The notes beneath the pieces were generated by a model, which was not told the origin of the DNA, made no database searches, and saw only the letters and a list, made by a program, of their open reading frames with translations. From contig JAFREQ010000041.1 in the NCBI GenBank assembly GCA_025331565.1, forward strand, positions 2,294,001 through 2,358,000: a stretch of 64,000 nucleotides of DNA. Direction: 5' to 3'. Both the position numbers and the translations under genes were made by a program. The stretch's first letter is position 1. Every line of letters starts with the position of its first letter. Origin of the DNA: Holacanthus passer. Taxonomy: Eukaryota; Chordata; Actinopteri; Pomacanthidae. Positions 35,501 through 49,900 of this stretch are shown piece after piece.

Positions 35501-37687
35501 ACAAAAAAAGACAACCTGGCCCTACAAAATAGTCATATTTTGAAAGATAATTTTGAAAAAACACAATAAGCAAATTTCACCATGTAATCTCAAACATGAA
35601 CAGAAACGTCAAGAAAATTTGACAATCCTTACAATCAAAAATGACCCTATAGAAAACAGACAGTTACTGCATGATTTAATCTTTTCAAATAATATCCCTT
35701 ACATTTCATACCTTTGATTCAATCTTCTTCTTCATCATCATAAATACATCTTTACTATACTCTATTTACTTATTTTAGCCAGTTGTGATACAACAGATAT
35801 ATCATCTGCTTTGACTTTCATGTCTTTTTTCTTTGCTTCGAACTTCTCCATGCAGACTGCCATCCTTTCCTCATTTCTGGTTAAAAAGCTGGAACTCCTT
35901 TTCTTTTGTTCATAAAGTAGCTTCTGTACATTGGTTTCAGTGGTTTGCTTCTGATTTACATTTAGGGAAAATGCCTAATTAATCCAAACAATTTCTCAGT
36001 ATGTTTAATTATCCTCAGTGAATGTCAAGTATTGCCCATTGTGCATGTGCTACATGTAATATTTGCCTGTGAGCATGCAATTAAGCACATTGAATGTTCT
36101 GTAGCGAGCTTTGTTGTTGACTGACATTATTTTGCACTGTGCACACAACATACTACATATATGTATTCTGACACCAGTTTGTAAGAAATCATACAAATTC
36201 TTTAGAAAAATATTTTTATTTGCTATAATAAGATCAAACCTTCATATTACAAAAAAACATATTATTTAGGAACATCATTGTATATAAACATACCTTTGGC
36301 ATTCATAGATTTTGTAACTAAAAGAATATCAAACAAAGCATAATTTCTTATACAGGGGAACAAGCCATCCAGTGGGTTGTTAAATCATCCACATGTAGAC
36401 TGAACACATCAACTTCAACAACCAAAACAGAGACTTGGTTTTGGTTGTCATGGTTCGTCAGAGCATGTAAATGTAACAAACCTGTTCAATCATGCAGACA
36501 AAAAAATGTTTGATAGATTTCTTGTCTGGTAGATCAAGCTTGATAGTGGAATTAATATAGTGTCTAACCTGCTTGGTTGCACAGGAGATGAAATATACCA
36601 AAAAGTGCATGTGTTTCAGTTTGTTCTTTCAGTCGCTTTGGCGGCAGGATTCATATTACCCATTGGTAATTGGGACAGAATAAGCATTTAAAAAGTGGAA
36701 AAGGACAAACAGGTACCATGATGGCACATAAATGTTTTGACTGTACAAATAGCCCTCATAGAGCAGCCTGAAGGGTCATTGAATTATTTATTTGCCCACT
36801 AACCAAAGAGTCGTATTTAGTATCGTAATTTCTGTCACTATGGGTCTCTCAATCAAAACAAAAGATGTAGGGTAGTTTGACAATGTCGTGAAGTAGCGTG
36901 GGCTCATGGGAGTTGTTGTCTTCATTGTTAAACAACCACCATTACAGATGAAAATCTATCTGATGTCACTCAGGCAGAAATGTTCATAGACGAGGTGATG
37001 TGTTAAAGTCTTACTTTCGTTACGTTTAGCCACGTTCACTGACTTCCTTCCTCACTCTCTGACGTATCATCTGATGTTCCTTTGTCTCCATTGACAGGCA
37101 ACCAAATGAAACAATAAAGTACAGTGAAACTGTAGCCTTGGAATGACAGATTTATCTGGGTTTGACCATTGTTGGAAACATTTTGGATAATGTAAGTACA
37201 GAACTCAAAAAAATATATAACATAAGTCTCGACATTTTTAGACATTGTAATGCAAAAATGGTACATACTGTACATTTAAATAGGGTGGCTAACAGCACAA
37301 TGGCACAGTTGGTATTGCTTCTTAAGATATTTTCATTCATTTCTAACAGTTATCTAACATTTGAAGTCTGATATGCACGTGTTGGGCAATCTCTGGTGCA
37401 GTTCAATTGAGTCCTCATCAAATGTGAAGACCAACCACAACATATGGGGTTCGGCTGAACAACATGATTGGTCTATATGACACATTAACAACACTCACCA
37501 TCATGTACAAACCACACCATGAAAGTGACACAAAACACTTCTCTGGGGAAAGCCTGCATTGTGTAGCACCTTGTAATTGTGGTTAGCACTAATATCATTT
37601 CTTATGTGGTTATCTATGAAGTATTGAGAAGTGAAAGAGTTAAAACACACACTGGGCTAGAGTAGTGATATCAGGGCTAGAGGGTTG
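32521..37687. other. Intergenic stretch between converging gopc and cep85l; no gene seen
   Basis: AT-rich DNA with no conserved coding sequence on either strand. In the human order NUS1 and SLC35F1 would lie between these genes, and neither is recognisable here. The segment next to 37688 is expected to hold the cep85l 3' UTR (- strand). Confidence 0.5.
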
Positions 37688-40600
37688 TCACTGGGAGAAG
37701 CAGCTGTCATCCATTAACTGAGCATAACGGTCTGAGATGCTTTTCCTCAGCTCATCGATGTCTCTCCTCAGCTGGCTGACCTCTAGCAGCTTGAACCTCA
37801 GCTCTTCTTCCACCACTGCCCTGCAGTCACTTTCCTCCGCTGAAACGCTCAACGCTGGACAGAGACAACACAGTAGAAAAAGTTAGCATTAGGTAAGGGA
37901 TAATATACAGTGAGCCTGACTATTGCTACATACATGCAGGAATGGTGACTCAAGTCCCTTACGTGAAGACAGGTAAAACAGGTAACAGCTGAGATTTAGT
38001 TAGTAGACCTCAATTAACACTGAGATACTGAGAAAATACTGCATCTTTGTGCTTAACCCAAATGTTTGCCTGCAGTAACCAAGCAGTACAATATTTTTGC
38101 CACAAAGTGGGACTAGTTACTGACAGAAGACAGTAGAGAGTTAGTAGACAAATGAGCAAAATGGACAAAATAGATGACAATGTCCTTTTCTACACACACA
38201 CATATACACTTATTATTAAGCAGTGACTATCTGCACCATTTAGTTTTCTTATTATTAAGCAGTTACTGTCTGCACCATCCAATTCTCTGAGCAGTGGCAA
38301 AAGTTCTCTGACAAATAAACATTGCTCCATAGGTCACACAACTCTCTCACTATTGCTGTGACAACATCGAGCAAAAGAAGATCAGCCAGTAGCAGATTTA
38401 AGAAGCATGCTTTGATTGTACAGTGTAGGAGGAGTTTCACCACTGCTTTTTGGATGAATTAGCAACAGTAATGACAGACTACATAGATTTTTTTTTAAAT
38501 CCCATTATTAGTCCCACAATGGGGAAATTTCCATAGAGGCTGCCTCTCCTGAGGCGCCAACAGAGATCAAAATCTATCCAAACAACAATGTGTATATAAC
38601 TAAGCATACTAACCATACTATAAATGTCTTTTGTCTTGTAAATCCGTCTTTGTTAGACACAGAAGATGATCCTAGTATTCATCATGTTTGTACAGATAGA
38701 TGAGTGGAGCAGTGTGAAAAAAATCACGTATTATTAATTCAAAGAATTTTTGGTATTCTCATGAACTTTTATGCTCCATCTATTGCATCCATGACACGGA
38801 CAGACTTTGTTTTCTTGTTTGGTCAACTGTGGTATTTTTTATTTCATGTGAAATGGTGTAAATTTGCCTACATCCAAAGTCTTGCATAAAGACTGTGCGT
38901 GTTTGTTTGTGTGTGTGTTTGTGTGTTATCCACATACATTTCATGCCCAGAAGCAGAGATAGGTTGGGCTCTTTTCCCTGTGCTCTCTGAGCCAGGATGT
39001 TGCAGAGAGCCTGGAGGTCGAGTAGACACAGGGACATCTCTTTGAGCAGCCAGCCCACTTCTGGTATCTCCACATAGGATAGAGGATGCACCAACAGTCC
39101 TTCTTCCACCTGCCGCTGCTTCTCAGTGGGAAACAAAGGCACATATTTTAGTTGCCAGTAACTTGGCTCTCCACAGCACACCATTGTCCTCATGCAGCAG
39201 AAAACCTGACCCTCAGGGACATACCAGTCTTCCAACTTTTTTTCTCCAGAAACACATTCTGTTGTTGTCCTGTTGCCTACTAAGTTAGTTGTGTTATATG
39301 ATATGATGTACGTGAACATCCATCCATCCATCCATTATCTGTACATCTGTACGATGCACGCCGCTTAATCCTCTGCAGGGTCACAGGGGGGCTGGAGCCT
39401 ATCCCAGCCGACTTAGGGCGAAGGCAGGGGACACCCTGGACAGGTCGCCAGTCCATCGCAGGGCACACACAGGACAAACAACAAACACACACACTCACAT
39501 TCACACCTACGGACAATTTAGAATATTCAATTAACCTCAGCATGTTTTTGGACTGTGGGAGGAAGCCGGAGTACCTGGTGAAAACCCACGCTGCAAAGGG
39601 AGAACATGCAAACTCTGCACAGAAAGATCCCAAGCGTCCGAACCGGGATGCAAACCAGGGATCTTCTAGCAGCCCTGCACGTGAACAATGTCTTTTTTAT
39701 TTCATTTGTGATAATAAATAATAAAAAATAACCCAAGTGGATGCAATTTGGTAATTAGGACAGAGCCTCTATTTTAAATTTGGTTTTTGAGTCTGGGGAA
39801 GGATGTCCATGTGGTGAGCCACCCTGTTTTAGCTTTGTGCTTTGAAACCATGTTGGAAACCTGCAGTTTTAAATAAATTACTCATTATTTTGGATTTTTA
39901 TTCTAATTGAGTTTCTATCCTAGCCTGGGAACCAGATGAATCTGCGAGCTCATGTTTCATTTGCTATGGCAGATACTACATCTGGTACCCCTCCCATTCA
40001 GGCCAATTCCAATTTTATATCCAATATGGGAAATGAAACAACCAAGATGGCTGTAAGAAGTAGGCCGATCATCAGAGATGAGCAGCAGTAAGCTAACAAT
40101 AACTAACACTGTGTTCACATGAAAATATTTTAAATAATAAATAATTAAAAAATATTGAAATTATATTTTAAAGTTTTAATTACATATCAGGCTACAGCAA
40201 AACTAGTACTGCTTGTCTAGTACTGGCAGAAATATTGATACTTACCCATAACAGAAATTAATGTGTGTCAGTTGCATCTCATACTGCATTTTATAACTCC
40301 ACATATCGCTGTATTTACCACAGGGGGGATTACTCTGTTGAGTTCTTTCAATTGTTCAATTTCCCATACAATTACAATAAGTTAATAAAGTAGGCTACAT
40401 GTTGATGCTGAGCATTCAGCAGGTATCTAAACACAGAAGCACTGGTTTTAAATCATAAACTCCTAAAAATTCCCAATGGAGCACGCCTAGAGCTTAAAAG
40501 ACCACCCCTCACACTTTCCAGTGTCTACTTGGCCCCACTAAAGACAAGTACCCTGGCCTCATTTGCAGGGCCACTAGAGGCCAATACAGAGGTAAGTACA

Positions 40601-43600
40601 TATACAGATGTCCAAATTTCCTTCATGGATGCCTCACATATTATGAATTCACACATTATTCCTGTGCCCCAAGACAACTTTGGTGGAAATTAGTTTTAGA
40701 TCAGTCCTTGTGCACTCATGTGATATTTGTGAGCTTCCACATTCCAAATGAGATTTATTTTAAGGTTTTACCCTAATAGAAATTGTGGAATAATGACCTA
40801 ATATTGTAAGTAATTTTTAATAGCACAATTTGAGGATTATCACACATTTACTCAACAAATTTCAGGTTATAGGCATGGAACGTCTATTCTTCAATTATTC
40901 AAAAACTCTAATTGTGATTATTTATTACTCTCACAATACTCAATCATTTTTTAAAAATGTGAAAAAAGTAGCTCCACTTTTGAACTCCTAACTGGTATAA
41001 CAACGCCGGCAACAGGGCCAAGAGCTTTGGCAACAGGGACAAAAACTCCTATTTGTTTGACTCTCTCCCATTTCACCTCAACAAGGGGGCTTTAATTTCT
41101 CTGGTATATGGATTCCATTATCTTGATCGAACTTGATTCAAGAATGCAAGCATGTGAATTGTGTGCATTGCCCTCCCCACAGTTTTGCCAACAACAATTT
41201 GGAATAGTCTTATTATATTCATGTTGTGATCCAGTAACCACATCAACCCCAGCTCATAATGTATTCTGCAGATGAGACAGAAGGAAAGACAGTGAAAGAC
41301 ACTAAGTCAACACTTCCAACACTGATACCTGTAGGAAAGCTCTGGATGGGGTGGCCAGGTTTTCCTCCTTTTCTAGTGGATAAGATGGTTGTCGATGAGG
41401 AAGGTCTCTTTTCTTTTGCAGTTTTGTACTGGCAGCCTAACAAAACACAAAATGCAACAGGTAAGCCTTATTTATTAATTTTGGAGGAAGAATATACAGC
41501 ATGTGTATGAGATCAGAAATCCTTATTTTGTTCCATAAAAAAAGGAAAGTTCAGGTTGAGAGGCATTCTACTGAGTAATAAGTGTCATATTGTTAAATGG
41601 GGCCAGGCACAGAGGGAGTGGCCAGATAAATGACAATGATGTAGAATTGTGGATGAGTTTGGATAAATGATGAATTAAAAGAAAATTTGTCACTCAAGAT
41701 GAAAGAAGTTTGTCTGTCAGTTGTTTGGTGCAGTAGTAGGTAGTGCACATTGTACTGCTTTTTAGAGCTCAATGAAATTAGCTCCCTAAAAATGAGGCTG
41801 ATGAGTGTGTAAACCAAAACAGTGAAGTTTCACAAAAAAAATAAAAATATTATGTAATCTAATCAAGACATGATGATATGATATTTCACTGACTATAAAT
41901 ACAGGTATATGTTCATTTATTTATCTTTACCTGAGAAATTCCATCTATTGTTAAAACAATGTCAGTCACATCCACAAAAAAGAAAGAAGTAAAGAAACAG
42001 TAGTGTGGCCGTATTTTTTTTGTTTCCTTTACTTGTTATGTTTCCCACTGTCATTCAAGTAGTGATTTTGTTGATGACTTCTATTTGAGTACTTATCAAC
42101 AACAAAGAACAGTGACAAAGTTACTTCAAATATATAATCTAAGTTAACTTGAGTATAGTTTTTGTTTACCTACTCTACCTACTTCTGAACAGGTAATTGA
42201 CCAGTGGTGTGGTGTCAGTAACCTGTTGGATCACATGCAAGATGGATGTCAAGTAAATTTGAATAAGACACACTTTTTTATTTTGTTTTCAAGAACAAAA
42301 ACTTCTGTGTGTGTGGATATGCTTATTATCCTACCGTTAGTTGTGAGGTCAGTCTCTCAATCTGTTCTTTTTGACGCTCAATCAGCTGATGGGGAATAGA
42401 CATAACATGTTAGTGGATTTTTGACTTTGTGTATGTGTGCATGCAATTGCGCATGTGTATGCTTAGGATGCTACCCTGCTGCTGTGGTCTTGCTGCTCCA
42501 GAAGTTGAGTGTTTTCCATCTCAAGTTGCTTCAGGTCCTGCATTGGCAACCTCACCCCATCATCCAAACACTGCTGCACCTTCTTCTGCAGGCTTTACCG
42601 AGATAAGACATATAGTCACAAAGAGAGATTGCGAGGAACACGCACACAGACAGACATGTTCTTGACCATGTCAGCAGCAGTTTTGTCATCTAATGTAAAA
42701 GGTGCTGGTTCAGACTGACTGCACTGAGGAATTTTAGACTGCGTATACTTCATAGTTGATGCAAAGACACCAGTGGACACATACTCCTTCTAGTGGCACA
42801 AATGAAGGTGAAGTTGCAACCTCATGAGTTGAAAATGTTTCAACTTGAGCAACAAAATGTATTTTTATTTCACTTCACTTCTTAATAAATGTACATAAAT
42901 GTACAGAGATAAGATGAAAATGAAAAGACAACAATCAACAAGCATAGTTTGGTGTGGACATTACTCTGCTTGAGCAGCAATCCAGCAGTCAAATTAATTG
43001 TGAATAACACACTGTGAAGATTTGCTTCGTAATCAATCTGAATACATGTTAAAACAAACTAACAGAAGCTGTTCATCATGGCAGACATTAGTTGATTATG
43101 TACCTGTGTACAGATGCAATCAACTCCTTCTCTCTCTTGTCCTGCATCTCAATCTTGATGTTTTTCTCCTTCATCAGAGCGCATCCTTCTTTGAGACTTT
43201 TCTGTAACCAACACATTGTTTTCTCCAAATCCTTGGCTTTCTGCTGTACCTCCTCCTGCTGAGCACACACAATTGTACACACTGTGGTCATCAGAATTGA
43301 CTAGTGTTTAATTCAAAATGTTAATTGACAATGTGTGATGGACATCATGTTCATCATGTATGTTTTAATGTGCAAGACTAGTTATATTATGTGTGTGTAT
43401 ACACACATATATATACACACATATATGTATCTATTATCTTATTTTAATATTATAATGATACAAAATAGTATAACACTGCATTTTGCTAATAATACCTTTA
43501 CTTGAGTCACATCTTCAGTGCAGGATTCTTACTTGTTATGAGGACAGTGTGGTATTGCTTCTTTTACTTGAGTAAGGGATGTGCATACTTGCATCATTGT

Positions 43601-43869
43601 TTCTCTTAAGTGGCCAGTCTTTAAGCACATCACCCTAAATGTATCAACTTATTAGACTAAATTTGAATGTACTTCCAGATATGATTAACAAATTATATTC
43701 CTGACAAAGATTCTTAATCCTATACAGCTCCCACCATCTTAATAACAATATAAGAGTTACTAATACAGAGTTTTGGATTTGACCATAATCTTGATGAGGT
43801 GTTTAGGTATATGTGCGACTAGCAACAAGCTAGAGGAAACAGACAGGAGGGAAAGGGAATCACCCGACA

Positions 43870-43907
<38 letters not shown>

Positions 43908-46900
43908 ATATGTGATGTGATCTCACTTGTCTCTGGCAAGAAGATGATGTTGGGGCAAACTAGATTACGCTACCACTCCATCTGTGCAACTAGGGTGTTT
44001 GTAAATTTGTGAATGTGAGTAGGTGTGGGTTGGGAAAAAAAGAGAGAGAGGGAAAAGCATGCAAATCAAAGCAAACAACATTCTGAATGCAGCACAGAGA
44101 CTCAATTCTGGTTAGTCCAATGAGACACCTGAGTTTGAATTCAAGCCAAACTTCAACACATAGGTGAGGTTGGCCAGATTTGGCTCTGTTTCAAATAACA
44201 GTGGCAGAAACATCCAGAAACTCTGAGTCAGGATACTGGACTTCATGCCGTCTATTGTTTTCATTAGATGGAATGAGAGTCAAACACAGGTACCACTGTC
44301 CTGCCAGAGACTGTCACAATTAAAACCTGAAAATTGTATATACATTTGCTAACCTTTCACAAATGTCTTTGAACTAATAGACCCTTCCAAAACATGAGAG
44401 TAAGTCTCCAAAGACCTCTGACACTTGAAGGGATTTGCGTTAACTTTAAGCTTAAAGGGTCATGATGGTGTACCTTAAATTGCATGATGAAATGTTCAGG
44501 TGCCTTGAAATGAAAGAAATTTAATAAAAATTGACTTCATGAAACAGCTTCATCCAGTTACAGCAAACTTCACTCACGCTGTGACTAAGCAAGTTGTCTT
44601 GCAAAAACTGTGTGTTGTGGTCTCTCACTTCTCTCCTGTCATTTTCTGCAGGTACATGTGTCACCGAAGCTGCATAGTCTGGACCCGTGTTTACAAGCCT
44701 CCCACTGCACACGTGTCTCTGTTTAACACTGATATTGTTATTATCATCACATTTGTGGATTGCCCGATCCCTCTCTCTCTCTTTCTCTCAACCCAACCGG
44801 TCAAGACAGATGGCTGCCCATCTTGAGCCTGGTTCTGTTCCGAGGTTTCTGCCTGTTGAAAGGAAGTTTTTCCTCACTGCTGTCACCAAGTGCTTGCTCA
44901 TAATGGGAACTGTTGGGTCACTATAAATAATATCATAAAGAGTATGGTCTAGACCTGCTCTGTATGTGAAGTACCTTGAGATGACTTATGTTGTGATTTG
45001 GCGCCACACAAATAAAATTGAACTGAATTGAATTGAAATGTGTATGTATGTTTGCATGTGTGGGTACCTGCTGGGACTGGGCCTGCACCTCATCCAGCGT
45101 TGGTAGGTCAGACAGATACTTCTCCAGTGTCTCTATGCGCTGCTGTTTTTCTCGGTTCTGTTCGTTCTCTCTTTGACACTTCTTCTTCAGACTAGTGATG
45201 TAGCGATCCCTTGTCTTTATCTGTTGACAAAAACACCTCATATAACTAATATACTGATTTTATATTACAATGTTGAGGCCCATAATTTTGCTCCTGGTGG
45301 TCATTTGTAGGATCAGATGTAATAGTTAATCTGTTCACCATTTTTCTTCCACTTTCTTTGCTTTATGAATGATTGTGCATTCTGTCCTGTTAAGATGTAC
45401 CTTTTCCTCCAGTTTTCTGATGTCTTCTGTGTATTTTTGTGTGACTTGCTTGCAGAATTCATTTAAATGGAGTACTTCCAGTTCAGCCACTGCTAGCTTC
45501 CTACCAAGTTCTTCATCAGATGTCTGTTTGCTTGGCGTTCTCATCGCTGATTCCTATTGGACAACCAAAACTTGTGCTGTGACTTTTACTATGAAAATAT
45601 TTGATCTGATTATCAAATTATGAATTTGAATGCTCATTCATCACATAAAACTGCCACCTTAGTGTTAAGAATGTGGGGATCATCAAACCATCCTCTCTGG
45701 CTCTGCAAGACCTGCTGTGCTCTGAGCTCATTCTCTCTAATCCGGGCATGAAGCTGCAGAATCTGCTGTTTTTGTCTGAAACACAGAAAACCTCCTGCTC
45801 AGAAACATTGTCAACATAGTTAAAATGTAAAATGGCTCTTTCTTTCTGGACCTCTTCAGAGCATTATACAACAGCTATATATTAAGCCAGGATGTGCAGG
45901 TAGGGCAAACATTAGGGCCTGCAAAATACAAAAAAAAATTACTTTGGGTTAATATTAACCCTAACTCTTCCACATTATTAACAACAGCTACAACATTGAC
46001 AGTTCAGTCATACGTTGACTGTGTCCAGATGCTAAATGAGCACAAAATTGCCTGCATGAAACAAGTGCAAGGCAACAGTAGTCTTGTATGCAGGATAATC
46101 TCCCTACTTCAACATGAATTAGCAGCAAAATATTGTCAAGATTATCCTAATCCTGAGGCCAGATGAATAATCAAAGTTAAGGGTACTTAAGCCCACAACA
46201 GCACATAGTGAGGACTCTACAAACGTGCCTAGAAATGTTAGAAAAGTTGATGGCAGGCAGTTGTTGGCTTTTAATTTCAGAGGAGAGTTTTCTTTCACTG
46301 CTACATTAATAGAAGTGTCGAATCTGGCAAATGCACAGTCCATTATTCTTTATTTGGTTCAAAATATGCCTACTGATAAAAGCTGCTACAAATGCAGCTC
46401 GAAGTGTTTGTGAGTGTGTCCTGCAGTACCTATCTATCTCCAGTTCTCTCTGTCTAAGCAGACCCTCTTTCACCTTCACCAGAGTGTTGACAGGAAAGGA
46501 GGTCCCCATCAGCATCTGGAAACACACAAGCACAGGTAATTGAACACATACAGTGCACAAGTACGTAATGACATCATGTAATGGCTTCAGAATCATTTTC
46601 TGAATTCATAGTAGTCATATTAGTGGTCAATAATTATTCATCAGTATTGCATAAAATGCAAAATCAGTCTTTCTGCTCGAATTTTGTATTTGAATCATAC
46701 AAACAGACACATTGCATTTGTCTGGTCAGTTGTGAGTTATACTTGGCATTGCATGCAGTGGTGATGTTAAACAGTGTAACTCTACATCACAGCTGCACAT
46801 GCTGCACCTTTCTACCCTTTCCTTTTTCCCATCCAACCTTTTGATCTCGTTCCTTTTTCCTTTGACCTCTTTCCTCTCTATCTTCTCCTTCTTCTCTCAT

Positions 46901-49900
46901 CTACTTCCTCATTTCTGTTCTTTTCTCCTTATTATAAAGCTCCTCTCACCTGGTTAAGTCCTGGTTCCTGAACATGTTCCTGTTGCCATGATGACAGTCC
47001 ATCTGTACCACAGCCCTCTGTTCCAGTACCAGGGTTGATCTGAAGTTTACCTTCACGCTCTACTTTGGGCCTGTACTCCATCTGCTCAGTGAGCCACATC
47101 TGGGTGCGAACTGCAGTCTGAATTGGGGAGCCTCTATCAGTCTGATGACCCAGTGGTGTGTCTGCTTGTTTGGGTAAGCTGAGGCTATAAACCTGTCCAC
47201 CTCCCTGAGCCAATTTAGCTTCTGGTAAAGCACTGTAGTTCATATCCAAACTGTGTTTTACTGGTGAGGACAGAGCTGAAGAAAGGGACAGGTCTGTCTC
47301 CAAACCAGTGGACCAACTTCTGTGGTTGTAGCGGTAGCAGGGGCCAGCACCCGGTGAGCGCTGCAGCAAACTATGGCTGAGCAAGGAGGAAGACAAAGGT
47401 AGATAAAGGTCTACGTTTGAGCCAAGGGGTTCCTTTCTGTAGCCGTATTTCAGACCTCTGTCAAGGGAGCCTTGTGAATCTGGCTTGTATTGATTGCCTG
47501 TTGTCCTTGTGGAGCTCTTATCAGCCCCAGAGGACAGCTTGGTTAGAGAGGACCACCTCCGGATGGGCTGACTATCCTTCATGTCCAGACCCCTTGGTGC
47601 ACCCAGGGGAGACACAGCAGGTGTAGGTAGATGGCACGAGCTTCTCCACCGACTTGAGCTACTGGGTGAGGCCGGCATTCTAAAACTGGAGTAGGATGAA
47701 GAAGATGGGGATGGCATGACATGGACTATGGGGATGCCATCGTCATCCTGGCCCAAGTGATGCTGGGTCAAGGGATGGAAAGACAAAGGTGTGGTACTGG
47801 AACTGGAGTCATCTATAGGAAGACATACAGGCAAAAGAGACCATTAGAAGAACGTGAATTTTATAGAGTCATGTCAGACATCATCAACACAATATCAACA
47901 CAAGCATATTAGTGAACATTACTGTGTTTAATATAATAATATTAGTTTGTCCCCATAACACTAACATAGACAAAGTATGAAGGATTTGCATTTTTCTCAA
48001 AATGCAGAAACTCAGTATATTCAAGAACTAAAAATATGGTAAGAATACATCTGCCTAAATGTACGTTAAGTGATTTTAAAGTTTTTCTCCATTGGTTTGG
48101 CTCATTTCTTGAAACAGAAATTACATTCTCAAAACTCTAAGATCATTTGGCAAAACACTCTTACAGTTCAGCACAACACCATAGCTCACTTGCAAAAGCT
48201 CATATCTCTCCCAAAATTGTTCACTCGTGCTTCAAAACTAAATTCCTTTACCATATAAATAGTCAGTGTCCCCAAAATGCAAAGATCCTTCTCAATTGCT
48301 TTGGCTCATTTCTTGAAACAGACCGGACGTTCTCAACACTCTTGGTGCTCTTGCCAAAATAACCTGGATGGTTCAGCACAACACCATGGTTCACCTGCAA
48401 AGGCTCATATCTCCCCCAAAACAGTTCACTCATGTGTCAAAACTAAATTCCTTTCCCATATAAATAGTCAGTGCCACCAAAATGCATTGTCCCTTTGGCT
48501 TTGTGTAGCACTGCAAGTCAAAATGTTGAGATGTTTTGTCACTATGATCATTGAAATATCAGTCTTAGCCCAGTCCTTCATTGACAATGGTTACTGTACT
48601 AGTTTCTTTTGTCTAGCTAACAGAAAACAATTGTGTATAAAACTGGAAAAAAAAAAGGATGTTATGGTCAGAGTAGCCTCCAAGGTTTGACATCACACAC
48701 TGCACTCATACTCACAGGAAAGTGTAACCATTATTATTCACACACATAAAGTAACTTCCACACATCAGAGTAAAAAGAAAAAGTATACAGCATAATATAG
48801 TGTAATATAACACAGAAACAAAACACAAGGAAAATGATATGTAGCCTACAGCTGTAAATAAAGCTGGAGTTTCACAACTAACACTTCTTCACTGGTCGCT
48901 GTCCTCACCCTCCCTATTCATTATGTTCTTGACTAATTTTGATAATTGAACAGACCGTTGTGCATGTGATGACTTATACAATGAAATGATGCTGACATTT
49001 TTTGGAGGGAACGACCATTAGACTGAGAATCAACAATCAGTTTAGATCAACAAGATCTATTCATTTGGAAACTGTGCTAACTGTAGGCTACCTGTACTTA
49101 ATCATTTGCAAAGATGTACTGAGATATTGAGACATGAGACTAAGACATTTGCAATTTGATGAAATGAATGAGAAATTCAATTGTGTTGTGAACAATTGCC
49201 AAGTGGTTTGGAGGTTTGTCCATGTTATTTTGAGAATGTAATTTCTGTTTCAAGAAATGAGCCAAACCAATGGAGAAAAACTGTAAAACCCATTGCTGAG
49301 TCCTCAGAAGCAGAGGTTTAAACTTATGTTGAAGCCCAATTGCTGTGTGCTGTAGATTTCACTTAAAGGTCAGCGATCTTACCCATTTCCCTCTCCTACT
49401 GACATTTTCAATCTTATTGCATTTTCCTGACTCAAACTCATCTTTACAGATTTGCATTGAGCAGCTAAATTCACTAAATGTGCTTATGCTTTAATGGATA
49501 AAGTGGTACTTGGTCAGTTGCATTCTCAAAAAGATAGTATATGCTGAAGTATCAGGTCACTCACATTACAAGAAAACATGTGTTCTCATTTAAATCTAGT
49601 AGTACTTGGCCATGTAAATAGTTTTGGGCCTTCTGCTTCTGTCCCTAATTTTTATAGACTGTAAGCACCACAGACACATTCCAGTCATATCAATTGTAAT
49701 TGGGTGAAGGGATTAATCCTACAAATGAAATCACAAAACTTGAGCAAATGAATTTGAAATTATCTGCATGGGAAAACACCACTAGGTGTGACAAAATATG
49801 CTGTTGAAGAGAAACTTTCTTGTTATGATGAATGATGAACACACAGTGCTAAAAAGATTTTTTGGTGATTTCTTTGCTTTGCTAATTTCTTTACACAGAA

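Noticed and set aside
39122..39331. Upstream extension of the open frame around cep85l exon 12
   Set aside because: The protein upstream of KQRQVEEG does not resemble CEP85L, a good acceptor lies at 39122..39123, and the frame runs into a SINE.
43872..44012. Frame reading through (TG)n as cysteine-valine repeats
   Set aside because: Microsatellite artefact inside an intron.
47417..47626. Plus-strand frame of 69 codons
   Set aside because: Complement of the large cep85l exon 4, which matches the known protein.
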